From Novilysobacter_A longmucuonensis (lineage in GTDB: Bacteria; Pseudomonadota; Gammaproteobacteria; Xanthomonadales; Xanthomonadaceae), in contig NZ_JBJMAW010000015.1 of the NCBI RefSeq assembly GCF_046600735.1, forward strand, positions 1-64,000: a stretch of 64,000 bases of DNA, written 5' to 3'. Position 1 is the stretch's first letter, and the number at the start of each line of letters is the position of its first letter. Both the position numbers and the translations under genes were made by a program. Below are positions 7,021 to 15,549 of the stretch, in pieces. Below the pieces are notes generated by a model that saw only the letters and a list, made by a program, of their open reading frames with translations, ran no database searches and was not told the origin of the DNA.

Positions 7021-9564
7021 ATGTCCCCCCGCTTCCGTGGTTTGCTTCGCTGGGCGCTGTACGCGTTCGCCGGAATGGCCGTACTTGGCGCGTTCGCGCT
7101 GGGCACGCTGTATTTCCTGATCGTACCCAAGCTGCCCGACGTGGAGAGCCTGCGTACGGTGGAAATGCAGGAGCCGATGTACGTCTACGCGCGCGACGGC
7201 AGCCTGATGGCGCAGTTCGGCGAGAACCGGCGTTATCCGATCGTCATCGATGCCGTGCCGGAGCTGCAGAAGCAGGCGTTCATCGCGATCGAGGACGCCC
7301 GTTTCTACGAGCACGGCGGCCTGGACTACAGGGGCATCGCCCGCGCGATCTGGCTGCTGGCGACCACCAATGACAACCGCGTGCCGGGCGGCTCGACGAT
7401 CACCCAGCAGGTGGCCCGGCAGTTCTTCCTGGACTCCGAATACAGCTACATGCGCAAGCTGCGCGAGATGTTCCTGGCCATGCAGATGGAGCGCGAGCTC
7501 AGCAAGGACGAGATCTTCGAGCTGTACCTCAACAAGAGCTTCTTCGGGAATCGCGCCTACGGCGTGGCCGCGGCCGCCGAGTTCTACTACGGCAAGAAGC
7601 TGCACGAACTCGCCCTGGACGAGATGGCCTCGCTCGCCGGCATCCCCAAGTTTCCGTCCAGCGGCAATCCGCTCAGCAATCCCGAGCGCGCCAAGCTGCG
7701 ACGCGACTACATCCTGCACCGCATGGCGGAGCTGGGGTACATCAGCGCCGCGGACGCCGGGCGGGGCCAGGCCGTGCCGATGCACGCCAGCGCCCACGAG
7801 CCGCCGGTGCAGACCCCTGCGCCCTATGTCGCGGAGATGGTGCGCCAGGAGATGGTGGCCCGCTTCGGCGCCGAGGCGCTGACCCAGGGCTACCACGTCA
7901 CCACCACGATCGACCCAAAGCTGCAGCACGCCGCCGATGACGCGATGCGCGAGGGGCTGTCGATTTACGATCGGCGCCACGGCTGGCACGGCGTCGAACA
8001 GACCTTCGAGTTGGCGCCCGACGAGGATGCGCAGGCCGTCAGCGCCCGCTTGCGCGGCATCCCGCCGCTGGCGGACCTGGTTCCGGCGATCGTGCTCGCC
8101 ACCGGCGAGGGCACCGCCGAGCTGGTGTTGCGCAACGGCAGCCAGATCACCCTGGATGCGGAGAGCAGTTGGGCCGGGAAAGACCCGGCGGGGCTGCTCG
8201 AACGTGGCGATCAGGTGCGCGTGCGGCAGGTCGTCGCCGAAGCCGACGACGGCGACGAGACCGTGCCCGGGGCGGACGGTGCGGATGCCGATGACGGCGC
8301 CGCGGCCCGGCCGCCGACCATCGAGCTGCAGTACACGCTCGACCAGATGCCACGGGCGCAGGCCGCGCTGGTGTCGCTGGAACCGCACGATGGCGCATTG
8401 CGCGCCCTGTCGGGCGGCTTCAGTTTTGCCGGGACCAAGTTCAACCGCGCCACCCAGGCGCGCCGCCAGCCGGGATCCAGCTTCAAGCCGTTCCTGTATG
8501 CGGCGGCGTTCGAGCGCGGCTTCAATCCGGCTTCGATCGTGCTCGACGCGCCGGTGGTGTTCAGGCAGCGCAACGGCAAGGAATGGCGACCGCAGAACGA
8601 CAGCGGCAACTTCGCCGGGCCGATGCGGGTGCGCGAGGCGATCGTGCAGTCGCGCAACCTGGTGTCGGTGCGCCTGCTCGATGCGATCGGCGTGGACTAC
8701 GCGCGCAAGTACATCAGCCACTTCGGATTCGACGAGGCGCAGCTGCCGCCCAACCTCTCGATGTCGCTGGGCACCGCTTCGCTGACGCCACTTTCGGTCG
8801 CGCGCGGCTACGCGGTGTTCGCCAACGGCGGCTTCCGGGTGACTCCGTGGGTCATCGACCAGATCAAGGACCGCAACGGCGCGGTGGTGTTCAAGGAAAC
8901 CCCGGCCACCGCTTGCCCGGCTTGCGGACGCACCGGCGCTGCGCAGGCCCGCACCTCCTCGGCCGTGGTCGATGGCTTCAACCTGGGGCCGGTGGCCACG
9001 CCCGCTCCGGCACCGAGCAGCGAAGACGAAGACCGACTCGACGCCGAGACCGAGCCGTTGGACACCAGCGACCTGGTGGTGGCGCCGCGGGCGATCGATG
9101 CCCGCATCGCCTACCAGATGGTTTCGATGTTGCGCGACGTGGTGCAGCGCGGTACGGGCGTCGCCGCCAAGGTCCTGGAGCGCGAGGATATCGGCGGCAA
9201 GACCGGCTCGACCAATGACCACCGCGACGCCTGGTTCTCCGGCATCGGTGGAAACCTGGTCACCACCGTCTGGGTCGGTCGCGACGATTTCCAGTCGCTG
9301 GGCTACCGCGAGTACGGCGGCAAAGCGGCGCTGCCGATCTGGATCAACTACATGCGGGTGGCGCTGGAGGATCGGCCGCTGGCGCAGAACGAACCGCCCG
9401 ACGGCATGGTCCGGGTGTCGGTCGCGCCCAACGGCAGCCTGATGCCCGAAGGCACCGGCGGCGTGCAGGAGTGGATCAAGGTCGAGGACCTCGACCGCAT
9501 GCAGAGCTTCGCCGACTACGGCATGGACGAGATCCCGGCTGAGGAGTCGTTCGACATCTTCTGA
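7021..9564 (+). CDS. mrcA: bifunctional penicillin-binding protein 1A
   Basis: A class A PBP that polymerises and crosslinks peptidoglycan at the outer face of the inner membrane. A membrane anchor at residues 8-35 precedes the GT51 glycosyltransferase domain with catalytic Glu91 (IEDARFYEHGG) and GGSTITQQVARQ. An OB-like insert around residues 320-440 follows. The transpeptidase domain has S486-S-F-K, S544-R-N and K727-T-G, so all penicillin-binding motifs are present. Its 847 residues fit PBP1a. It stands alone next to pilM, an arrangement widespread in gammaproteobacteria. Confidence 0.96.
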   Translation: MSPRFRGLLRWALYAFAGMAVLGAFALGTLYFLIVPKLPDVESLRTVEMQEPMYVYARDGSLMAQFGENRRYPIVIDAVPELQKQAFIAIEDARFYEHGGLDYRGIARAIWLLATTNDNRVPGGSTITQQVARQFFLDSEYSYMRKLREMFLAMQMERELSKDEIFELYLNKSFFGNRAYGVAAAAEFYYGKKLHELALDEMASLAGIPKFPSSGNPLSNPERAKLRRDYILHRMAELGYISAADAGRGQAVPMHASAHEPPVQTPAPYVAEMVRQEMVARFGAEALTQGYHVTTTIDPKLQHAADDAMREGLSIYDRRHGWHGVEQTFELAPDEDAQAVSARLRGIPPLADLVPAIVLATGEGTAELVLRNGSQITLDAESSWAGKDPAGLLERGDQVRVRQVVAEADDGDETVPGADGADADDGAAARPPTIELQYTLDQMPRAQAALVSLEPHDGALRALSGGFSFAGTKFNRATQARRQPGSSFKPFLYAAAFERGFNPASIVLDAPVVFRQRNGKEWRPQNDSGNFAGPMRVREAIVQSRNLVSVRLLDAIGVDYARKYISHFGFDEAQLPPNLSMSLGTASLTPLSVARGYAVFANGGFRVTPWVIDQIKDRNGAVVFKETPATACPACGRTGAAQARTSSAVVDGFNLGPVATPAPAPSSEDEDRLDAETEPLDTSDLVVAPRAIDARIAYQMVSMLRDVVQRGTGVAAKVLEREDIGGKTGSTNDHRDAWFSGIGGNLVTTVWVGRDDFQSLGYREYGGKAALPIWINYMRVALEDRPLAQNEPPDGMVRVSVAPNGSLMPEGTGGVQEWIKVEDLDRMQSFADYGMDEIPAEESFDIF

Positions 9565-9664
9565 CGCGGGGTGCGGCATCTGCGTGCTAGCTTGCAGGTG
9601 CCGGCCCGCAGGCCGGCCGCGGGCGGCATCGGCCCTCGCCACGTCTGCCGCGGAGGTCGTCACC

Positions 9665-10327
9665 ATGGCGCACGCCCGACATCACGCGCAGCAACATGCG
9701 CAAACCCGCACCCGCGAACGTCGCCACCGCCTGGCCATCGAGGCGGCGCGGCTGATGGCCGAAGGCGGCCTGCGCGATTACCACCAGGCCAAGCTCAAGG
9801 CGGCCGAGCGGCTCGGCATTTCCGACGATGCGTCGTTGCCGCGCAACAGCGAGATCGAGGCGGCGCTGCGCGAGTACCAGCGCCTGTTCCAGCGCGACAA
9901 CCCCGGCCAGTTGCGGCACCGGCGCGAGGTGGCGCTGCGGGCACTGGAATTCTTCGCGCCGTTTGAGCCGCGCCTGGTCGGCCCGGTGCTCGACGGCACC
10001 GCGGACGCGCGCAGCCCGGTCGCGCTGCACCTCCACGCCGACGATGCCGACGCCGCCCCGCGCTTTCTCGACCAGCACGGCATCCCGGTCGAAGCGCGCA
10101 GCCGGCGGGTGCGGCTGGACCGCGAGCGCAGCGACGATTTCCCGGTATGGCTGTTCAGTGCCGAGGAACTGCCCTTCGACATCACCGTGATGCCGCTCAA
10201 CGTGTTGCGCCAGGCGCCGTTATCGGGCGTGGACGAGAAGCCGATGAAGCGCGCTTCGGCCGCGCAACTGCGGCAGTTGCTGACGGAGGAGGAAATCGAG
10301 GGCTACGCGCGGGGCGATTCGGGCTGA
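9665..10327 (+). CDS. conserved hypothetical protein (nucleotidyltransferase-like in xanthomonads)
   Basis: The ATG at 9665 lies 9 bases after GGAGG and gives 220 residues. The N-terminal third is basic and helical (R-T-R-E-R-R-H-R-L-A-I-E-A-A-R-L-M), with LRDYHQAKLKAAERLG and LPRNSEIEAALREYQRLF. The middle reads FFAPFEPRLVGPVLDGTA and ALHLHADD, and the C-terminus has LPFDITVMPLNVLRQAP. From memory, a close homologue follows PBP1a in Xanthomonas genomes and is annotated only as hypothetical or nucleotidyltransferase. I cannot identify catalytic residues. It converges on gltA. Confidence 0.75.
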   Translation: MAHARHHAQQHAQTRTRERRHRLAIEAARLMAEGGLRDYHQAKLKAAERLGISDDASLPRNSEIEAALREYQRLFQRDNPGQLRHRREVALRALEFFAPFEPRLVGPVLDGTADARSPVALHLHADDADAAPRFLDQHGIPVEARSRRVRLDRERSDDFPVWLFSAEELPFDITVMPLNVLRQAPLSGVDEKPMKRASAAQLRQLLTEEEIEGYARGDSG

Positions 10328-10352
10328 GCGAGCGGCCGGACGTTTGCTGCTG

Positions 10353-10416
10353 CGGGACTCGGGACTCGGGACTCGGGAAAAGCATGTCATCCCGGGCGCC
10401 GCGAAGGATCTGCAAG
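10353..10416 (+). repeat. CGGGACT heptamer array, 3 copies, with conserved tail
   Basis: CGGGACT is repeated three times at 10353-10373 and ends CGGGAAAAGCATG, followed at 10386 by GTCATCCCGGGCGCCGCGAAG and GATCTGC. The same head-plus-tail layout recurs at 23086 and, inverted, at 44550-44607. It lies between convergent genes. Confidence 0.8.
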
Positions 10417-10433
10417 TTCCGCTCGACGCAGCC

Positions 10434-10457
10434 GTAGAGCCGAGCTTGCTCGGCTGC
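10434..10457. repeat. GTAGAGCCGAG palindromic repeat, single copy
   Basis: The first 20 bases, GTAGAGCCGAGCTTGCTCGG, are identical to the copy at 439. It abuts the gltA terminator. Confidence 0.75.
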
Positions 10458-10466
10458 GCTTCGCGC

Positions 10467-10496
10467 AAAAGAAAACGCCCCGCTTTCGCGGGGCGT
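10467..10496 (-). terminator. rho-independent terminator of gltA
   Basis: ACGCCCCGC, a TTTC loop and GCGGGGCGT form a 9-bp stem that on the minus strand is followed by TTTTCTTTTG. It lies 29 bases past the gltA stop codon and may also stop transcription arriving from the plus strand. Confidence 0.85.
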
Positions 10497-10524
10497 CTCG
10501 TTTCTTACCGGGCTTTGGCCAGGC

Positions 10525-11844
10525 TCAGCGCTGGCCCATGCCGACGTAGTCGCGGTTGGCCGCGCCGGTATAGATCTGCCGCGGGCGGCCGATCTTGTTT
10601 TCCGGGTCTTCCTGCTGCTCCAGCCAATGCGCCACCCAGCCGGCGGTGCGCGCGATGGCGAACATCACGGTGAACATCTCCACCGGAATGCCCAGGGCCT
10701 TGTAGATGATGCCCGAGTAGAAGTCGACGTTCGGGTACAGCTTGCGCTGCACGAAGTACTCGTCCTTCAGCGCCGCCTCTTCCAGCTTCATCGCCACGTC
10801 CAGCAGCGGATCGTTGACGCCGAGCTGGCCGAGCACCTCATGGGCCATCTTGCGCACCAGTGCCGCGCGCGGATCGTAGTTCTTGTAGACGCGATGGCCA
10901 AAGCCCATCAGCCGGAAGCCCGACTCCTTGTCCTTGGCGCGGTCGATCGCCGACTGCACGTTCTCGGGGCGGCCGATCTCCTCGAGCATCTTCAGCACCG
11001 CCTCGTTGGCACCGCCGTGGGCCGGCCCCCACAGCGCCGCGACACCGGAGGCCACGCTGACGTAGGGGTTGGCCCCGGTCGAACCGACCAGGCGCACGGT
11101 CGAGGTCGAGGCGTTCTGCTCGTGATCGGCGTGCAGGATGAACAACAGGTCCATCGCCTTGGCCGCGACCGGATCGAGTTCCAGCGGCTCGCTCGGCACC
11201 TCGTACATCATGTGCAGGAAGCGCGTGGTGTAGTCGAGGTTGTTGCGCGGGTAGCGCAGCGGCCAGCCGATTGAGTGGCGGTAGCAGGCGGCGGCGATCG
11301 TCGGCACCTTGGCGATCAGGCGGATGGCGGCCAACCGGCGCTGTTCGGGATCATCCAGGTCGAGTTCGTTGTGGTAGAAGCTCGCCATCGAGCCGAGCAT
11401 GCCGACCAGCATCGCCATGGGATGCGCGTCATGGCGGAAGCCGCCCAGGAAGCTCTTGAAGGCCTCGTGCATCATCGTGTGATGCGTGACTTCGTGCTCG
11501 AACCGGGAGAACTCGTCGGCCTTGGGCAGCTCGCCGTTCATCAGCAGGTACGCCACTTCGAGGAAGCTCGAATGCTCGGCCAGTTGCTCGATCGGGTAGC
11601 CGCGATACAGCAGCACGCCTTCTTCGCCATCGATGTAGGTGATGGCCGATTTGCAACTTGCAGTGGCGGTGAAGCCGGAGTCGTAGGTGAAGCAGCCGGT
11701 TTCCTTCGGCAGCCTGGCGATGTCGATGCACGGCGCGCCCAGGGTGGGATGCTGCACGGGCAGTACCACGCTCTTGTCGCCGGCGGAGAGGGTGACCTGG
11801 TTCAGGGACGACTGGTTCGGGCCGGAATTGGACGAATCGGACAC
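10525..11844 (-). CDS. gltA: citrate synthase, type II
   Basis: Condenses acetyl-CoA with oxaloacetate to citrate at the entry of the TCA cycle. The 439 residues include the catalytic motifs LWGPAHGGANEAVL (histidine), GFGHRVYKNYDPRA (histidine) and NVDFYSG (aspartate), plus FILHADHEQNAS. The N-terminal GCFTYDSGFTATASCKSAITYIDG marks the NADH-sensitive hexameric type of Gram-negative bacteria. The start is a GTG at 11844 with GAGGAG 9 bases upstream. It is a single gene with its own promoter and terminator. Confidence 0.97.
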   Translation of the reverse strand: MSDSSNSGPNQSSLNQVTLSAGDKSVVLPVQHPTLGAPCIDIARLPKETGCFTYDSGFTATASCKSAITYIDGEEGVLLYRGYPIEQLAEHSSFLEVAYLLMNGELPKADEFSRFEHEVTHHTMMHEAFKSFLGGFRHDAHPMAMLVGMLGSMASFYHNELDLDDPEQRRLAAIRLIAKVPTIAAACYRHSIGWPLRYPRNNLDYTTRFLHMMYEVPSEPLELDPVAAKAMDLLFILHADHEQNASTSTVRLVGSTGANPYVSVASGVAALWGPAHGGANEAVLKMLEEIGRPENVQSAIDRAKDKESGFRLMGFGHRVYKNYDPRAALVRKMAHEVLGQLGVNDPLLDVAMKLEEAALKDEYFVQRKLYPNVDFYSGIIYKALGIPVEMFTVMFAIARTAGWVAHWLEQQEDPENKIGRPRQIYTGAANRDYVGMGQR

Positions 11845-11929
11845 GGAGCAAACTCCTCATGTGTCGACGTGCGGGACGGCAGGCCGTGGCACGGAGGGGG
11901 ACAGGAATCGCGGCTCGCCGCGATCGGCA

Positions 11930-11938
11930 ATTATCGCA
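11930..11938 (-). promoter_or_regulatory. candidate extended -10 promoter of gltA
   Basis: On the minus strand TGC followed by GATAAT forms an extended -10 element about 86 bases upstream of the gltA GTG. The -35 region is poor, as is usual for extended -10 promoters. Confidence 0.45.
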
Positions 11939-12047
11939 CAAGGATGCGCGGCCGCATGGTCGAGGCGGAATGTCGACGCGGAATGGCCGCGCGGACGGAA
12001 GGTCCAGAAACGGCAACGGCCACCGTGTGGTGGCCGTCGATAGCGCT

Positions 12048-12160
12048 GTCATTCCGAACCGCTGGAGCAGCTTGCTGACCAGCTTATCGACCAGCTTGTG
12101 TGAGGAGCCTGCTGCAGCCCTGGCGGCGTGAAGCAGATCCCTCACTGCACTCGGGATGAC
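12048..12160. repeat. element with GTCATTCCGA / TCGGGATGAC inverted ends
   Basis: The 113-bp stretch begins GTCATTCCGAACC and ends GGGATGAC. The end segment GCAGATCCCTCACTGCACTC resembles GCAGATCCTTCGCTGCGTTC at 44550 and, inverted, the tail at 10386-10416. It fills most of the gap between gltA and rpmE2; no gene is seen there. Confidence 0.65.
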
Positions 12161-12203
12161 GGTTCGGCAAAGCCGCACGCGTTGCGCGCGGGCCAATCCG
12201 TTG

Positions 12204-12446
12204 TTACTTGGCGTAGCGCTTGCGGAACTTGTCCACGCGGCCGCCAATGTCCATGACCTTGTGCTTGCCCGTGTAGAACGGGTGCGAGGCCGACGAGATG
12301 TCGACCTTGATCAGCGGGTACTCGTTGCCATCGTCCAGCTTGACCGTCTCCTTGCTGCCAAGGGTCGAGCGGGTCAGGATCTGGAAATCCGTGGTCACGT
12401 CCTGGAACACGACGTCACGGTATTCAGGATGGATGCCGGCCTTCAT
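12204..12446 (-). CDS. rpmE2: ribosomal protein L31, type B
   Basis: The 80-residue protein M-K-A-G-I-H-P-E-Y-R-D-V-V-F to K-F-R-K-R-Y-A-K is a complete L31 of the 50S subunit. It lacks the CxxC zinc ligands of the primary L31, so it is the zinc-free type B paralogue. The start at 12446 is set by homology; a longer open frame to 12773 overlaps the next gene and is not coding. GGTGAG lies 5 bases upstream. It is downstream of and codirectional with the nucleoside hydrolase gene. Type B L31 is often repressed by Zur, but no Zur box is evident. Confidence 0.95.
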   Translation of the reverse strand: MKAGIHPEYRDVVFQDVTTDFQILTRSTLGSKETVKLDDGNEYPLIKVDISSASHPFYTGKHKVMDIGGRVDKFRKRYAK

Positions 12447-12517
12447 GGCACTCACCAATTCATTCAGAGGAAGCCGGGCAGTATAGCCTCGCCTTTTCGA
12501 CCGAGCAAGGCCGAAGT

Positions 12518-13453
12518 TCAACCGGCCGCCAGGGCCGCGCGCACCAATGCCTCGAAACGGGCCTGGTCGTAGCGCATCAGCAGGGAAGCATTGTCGGGGC
12601 CGCCTTCCTGCCGCAGCCAGTCGACCACCGTGACGCCGCGGGTACGACGGCCGTCCAGCTCGACCGCCACCGGGCGTTCGAGCCGCTCCAGGGCGCCGTC
12701 GGGCTCCAGCGCGTACGCCATCGCCAGCGCGTCGGCCGAGTGCCAGCGGTCGCCGCGGCGGTCGGCCGACCATTCGCGGGTCTGGCGCGAGATCGCCTCG
12801 TAGAAGCGCGCCCGTGGCGAATCGGCCTGCAGCCAGCGCACGACCTCATCGTGCGGCAGGCCGTGGGCGATCGTGGCCTCCCAATCGGCCAGATCGAAGT
12901 GCTCAAACGCGCTGAACACCAGGTGCGCGGCTTCCGGATCGAACGCGATGTTGAACTCCGCCGCCGCGGTGATATTGCCGTGCGCGCTGACCGCACCGCC
13001 CATGATCACCAGCCGCGCAATCCGCTGCGGGAGGCTCGGATCGAGCTTGAGCGCGAGCGCGACATTGGTCAGCGGGCCCAGCGCGACCAGCAGCAGCCTG
13101 CCGGCGTGCTGGTGCGACAGCCGCAGGATCGCGAGCGCGGCATGCTCGGCCTCGGCGGTGCGCGGGCATGGCGCGTAGCCGACGTCGCCGAAGCCATCCT
13201 GCCCATGAACGTTGGCGGCATCGCGTGCCGGATGCAGTAGCGGTGCCTCGCAGCCGGCGAACACGGGCACGTCGGCGCCGGCCACCTCGCACAGCTTCAA
13301 GGCATTGGCGACGGTGTGCCGCAGACCGACATTGCCGGCCGCGATGGTGAGGCCCACAACCCGGTGGCGCGGGTCGTTGAACGCCATCAGCAGGGCCAGG
13401 GCGTCGTCGACGCCCGGATCGGTATCGATAAGCAATGGTGTCTTGTCTGTCAT
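12518..13453 (-). CDS. inosine-uridine preferring nucleoside hydrolase
   Basis: Starting at the ATG at 13453 the 311-residue protein opens M-T-D-K-T-P-L-L-I-D-T-D-P-G-V-D-D-A-L-A-L, whose D-x-D-P-x-x-D-D motif holds the catalytic calcium. VALGPLTNVALAL and the FNIAFDPEAAH segment are further family marks. These cytoplasmic enzymes cleave the N-glycosidic bond of ribonucleosides to base and ribose for salvage. Substrate range cannot be read from sequence. The frame extends 13 codons upstream, but the calcium motif position supports this start. Confidence 0.92.
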   Translation of the reverse strand: MTDKTPLLIDTDPGVDDALALLMAFNDPRHRVVGLTIAAGNVGLRHTVANALKLCEVAGADVPVFAGCEAPLLHPARDAANVHGQDGFGDVGYAPCPRTAEAEHAALAILRLSHQHAGRLLLVALGPLTNVALALKLDPSLPQRIARLVIMGGAVSAHGNITAAAEFNIAFDPEAAHLVFSAFEHFDLADWEATIAHGLPHDEVVRWLQADSPRARFYEAISRQTREWSADRRGDRWHSADALAMAYALEPDGALERLERPVAVELDGRRTRGVTVVDWLRQEGGPDNASLLMRYDQARFEALVRAALAAG

Positions 13454-13713
13454 CGGGCGATTATGCCGGGCGCGGCGGGCCGCTGCTGCCACCCCCGCTC
13501 TTGCCGATCATCGCGGGCGAAAAGAACACTCGATGCATCTGACGGTGAGTGGCCTCTCCTGCTGTTGCCGCGAATGCAGATCAACCGCCGTCGCCACTCC
13601 AGGGCCACCAAGGATTCGCCGGGAGCCGCTGAAGAATTCGGGCCGGGAGCATTCACCCCGCGCACCGGGCCGGCTACCCTGTGCGCCTGCGGCCCACGCC
13701 GCCCGGAGACCGC

Positions 13714-14736
13714 ATGACACTGCCTGCCGCCGACCACGCCGACCGCGCGACCGCCCGCCTGGAGTGGGCGCGCCGGGCAAGCGGCGCGACCTCCCTGCAG
13801 CTCCACCGCGCCTCGATGGACGCCGGTTTCCGCAGCTACTGGCGTGGTGCCTCCAACGACGGCAGCCCGACTGCGGCCAGCGTGATCGTGATGGATTCCC
13901 CGCCCGACCGGGAAGACGTGCGGCCTTGGCTGCGTATCCGCGAGGTGCTCGAACGTGGCGGCGTACGCGTGCCGCGGGTGCTGGCGCAGGATGTCGATGC
14001 CGGTTTCCTGCTGCTCGAGGACCTCGGCGCCGAGACCTACCTGCACGTGATCGACACCGACAACGCCGATGCACTGCTCGACGATGCGGTCAGTCAGTTG
14101 CTGAAGCTGCAGGCGATCGCCTGCCCGGCCGACCTGCCGTCATACGACGAGGCGCTGCTGGCGCGCGAACTGCACCTGTTCGACCAGTGGTATCTCGGCC
14201 ACCATCTGGGGTTGACGCTGGATCCGGCCGACCGGCAAACACTCGAGCGCGTCTACCGCCACCTGATCGACGCCGCGCTGGCACAACCGCGGGTGCTGGT
14301 GCATCGCGACTTCATGCCGCGCAACCTGATGCCGGCCGCCGCTGGTCCGGCGGTCCTGGATTTCCAGGACGCGGTGCGCGGGCCGATCGCCTACGACCCG
14401 ATCAGCCTGTTCAAAGACGCCTTCCTGAGCTGGCCGGAGCCGCGCGTCGCGGCGTGGCTGGCTCGCTACCACGCGCGCGCTTCCGAGGCCGGGCTGCCGG
14501 TGCCGGAGCTCGCGCGGTTCCGCCGCGATGCCGACCTGATGGGCGTGCAGCGGCACCTGAAGATCATCGGCATCTTCGCCAGGCTCCGGCACCGGGACGC
14601 CAAGCCGAAGTACCTCGCCGACGTGCCGCGCTTCATCGGCTACCTCGATGCGGTGCTGCCGCGTTATCCCGAGCTCGCAGCGCTGGCCGAACTGATCGAT
14701 CGCCACGTGCGGCCCGCACTGGCTGCCGACGCATGA
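13714..14736 (+). CDS. amgK: anomeric MurNAc/GlcNAc kinase AmgK
   Basis: Phosphorylates MurNAc and GlcNAc at the anomeric position in the peptidoglycan recycling route that bypasses de novo UDP-MurNAc synthesis. The fold is that of aminoglycoside phosphotransferases, with catalytic loop H197-R-D-F-M-P-R-N-L-M and the metal-binding V-L-D-F-Q-D-A. The 340-residue length fits. The ATG at 13714 has GGAG 6 bases upstream. The gene overlaps murU by ATGA, and this pairing is the main reason to name it AmgK rather than a generic APH-like kinase. Confidence 0.93.
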   Translation: MTLPAADHADRATARLEWARRASGATSLQLHRASMDAGFRSYWRGASNDGSPTAASVIVMDSPPDREDVRPWLRIREVLERGGVRVPRVLAQDVDAGFLLLEDLGAETYLHVIDTDNADALLDDAVSQLLKLQAIACPADLPSYDEALLARELHLFDQWYLGHHLGLTLDPADRQTLERVYRHLIDAALAQPRVLVHRDFMPRNLMPAAAGPAVLDFQDAVRGPIAYDPISLFKDAFLSWPEPRVAAWLARYHARASEAGLPVPELARFRRDADLMGVQRHLKIIGIFARLRHRDAKPKYLADVPRFIGYLDAVLPRYPELAALAELIDRHVRPALAADA

Positions 14737-15458
14737 AGGCGCTGATCCTCGCCGCCGGCCTCGGCGAACGCATGCGGCCGCTGACCGAGCGCACGCCCAA
14801 GCCGCTGCTGGAAGCTGGCGGCAAACCGCTGATCGTGTGGCACCTGGAGAAGCTCGCGGCGATAGGCGTGCGCGAGGCGGTGATCAACACCAGCTGGCTG
14901 GCCGACCGGTTCCCGCAAATCCTGGGCGACGGAGAACGCTGGGGCCTGCGCCTGCAGTATTCGTATGAAGGCCCGGCCCCGCTGGAGACCGGCGGCGGCA
15001 TGCTCAATGCGCTGCCGCTGCTGGGCGAGGCGCCATTCATTGCGGTCAACGGCGATATCTGGACCGACTATCCGTTCGCCCGATTGCCCGATGAGCCGGC
15101 CGGCCAGGCGCACCTGGTGCTGGTGGACAATCCGGCGCATCACCCCGGCGGCGACTTCGTGCTGGCAGCCGATGGCGCAGTCCACGACACCCCCGGCGAC
15201 CACCGACTGACCTTCGCCGGGATCGGCGTGTACCGGCCCTCGTTGTTGCAGCGGTGGCGCGAGATCATCGGCGACACGCCAGGCGCCGCAGCGGTGCCGC
15301 CGCGGTTCGGGCTGGCCCCGTTGCTGCGCGCGGCCATGGCCGGTGGCGCGGTCAGCGGCGAACACCACCGCGGCCACTGGACCGATGTCGGCACGCCGCA
15401 GCGGCTGGCGCAGCTGGATGCCAAGCTGCGCGCAACCGCGGGTAGCCACGAGCTGTAG
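14733..15458 (+). CDS. murU: MurNAc-1-phosphate uridylyltransferase MurU
   Basis: Converts MurNAc-1-P and UTP to UDP-MurNAc, the second dedicated step of the recycling bypass. The 241-residue nucleotidyltransferase has the N-terminal L-A-A-G-L-G-E-R-M-R-P-L-T signature with PKPLLEAGGKPLI, the ETGGGML uridine-binding loop, VNGDIWTDY and a C-terminal DVGTPQRL. Its start overlaps amgK by four bases. The stop codon TAG at 15456-15458 lies inside a dispersed repeat (GTAGGAGCGG), so the C-terminus has been fixed by repeat insertion or retention. Confidence 0.94.
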   Translation: MKALILAAGLGERMRPLTERTPKPLLEAGGKPLIVWHLEKLAAIGVREAVINTSWLADRFPQILGDGERWGLRLQYSYEGPAPLETGGGMLNALPLLGEAPFIAVNGDIWTDYPFARLPDEPAGQAHLVLVDNPAHHPGGDFVLAADGAVHDTPGDHRLTFAGIGVYRPSLLQRWREIIGDTPGAAAVPPRFGLAPLLRAAMAGGAVSGEHHRGHWTDVGTPQRLAQLDAKLRATAGSHEL

Positions 15459-15528
15459 GAGCGGCTTCAGCCGCGATCGCTTGCAAGCCCGACCGGCGGC
15501 TCCGGATCGCGGCTGAAGCCGCTCCTGC
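15455..15528. repeat. inverted pair of GTAGGAGCGG repeats
   Basis: GTAGGAGCGGCTTCAGCC with CGCGATC at 15455-15478 recurs in reverse complement at 15505-15528. Each unit also has the internal palindrome CGGCTTCAGCCG. The pair can form a long hairpin between the convergent murU and hda genes and may serve as a shared terminator. Confidence 0.85.
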
Positions 15529-15549
15529 GAGCCGCTCGTCTGATCGGTG

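Noticed and set aside
6994..9666. 890-codon open frame on the minus strand opposite the PBP1a gene
   Set aside because: It mirrors a certain gene with all catalytic motifs. High GC gives long antisense frames because stop codons are rare; its composition (His, Arg, Ala rich) is that of a shadow frame.
12204..12773. 189-residue protein with L31 at its C-terminus
   Set aside because: Its first 110 residues lie antiparallel in frame to nothing known and overlap the nucleoside hydrolase gene; the 80-residue L31 is complete on its own.
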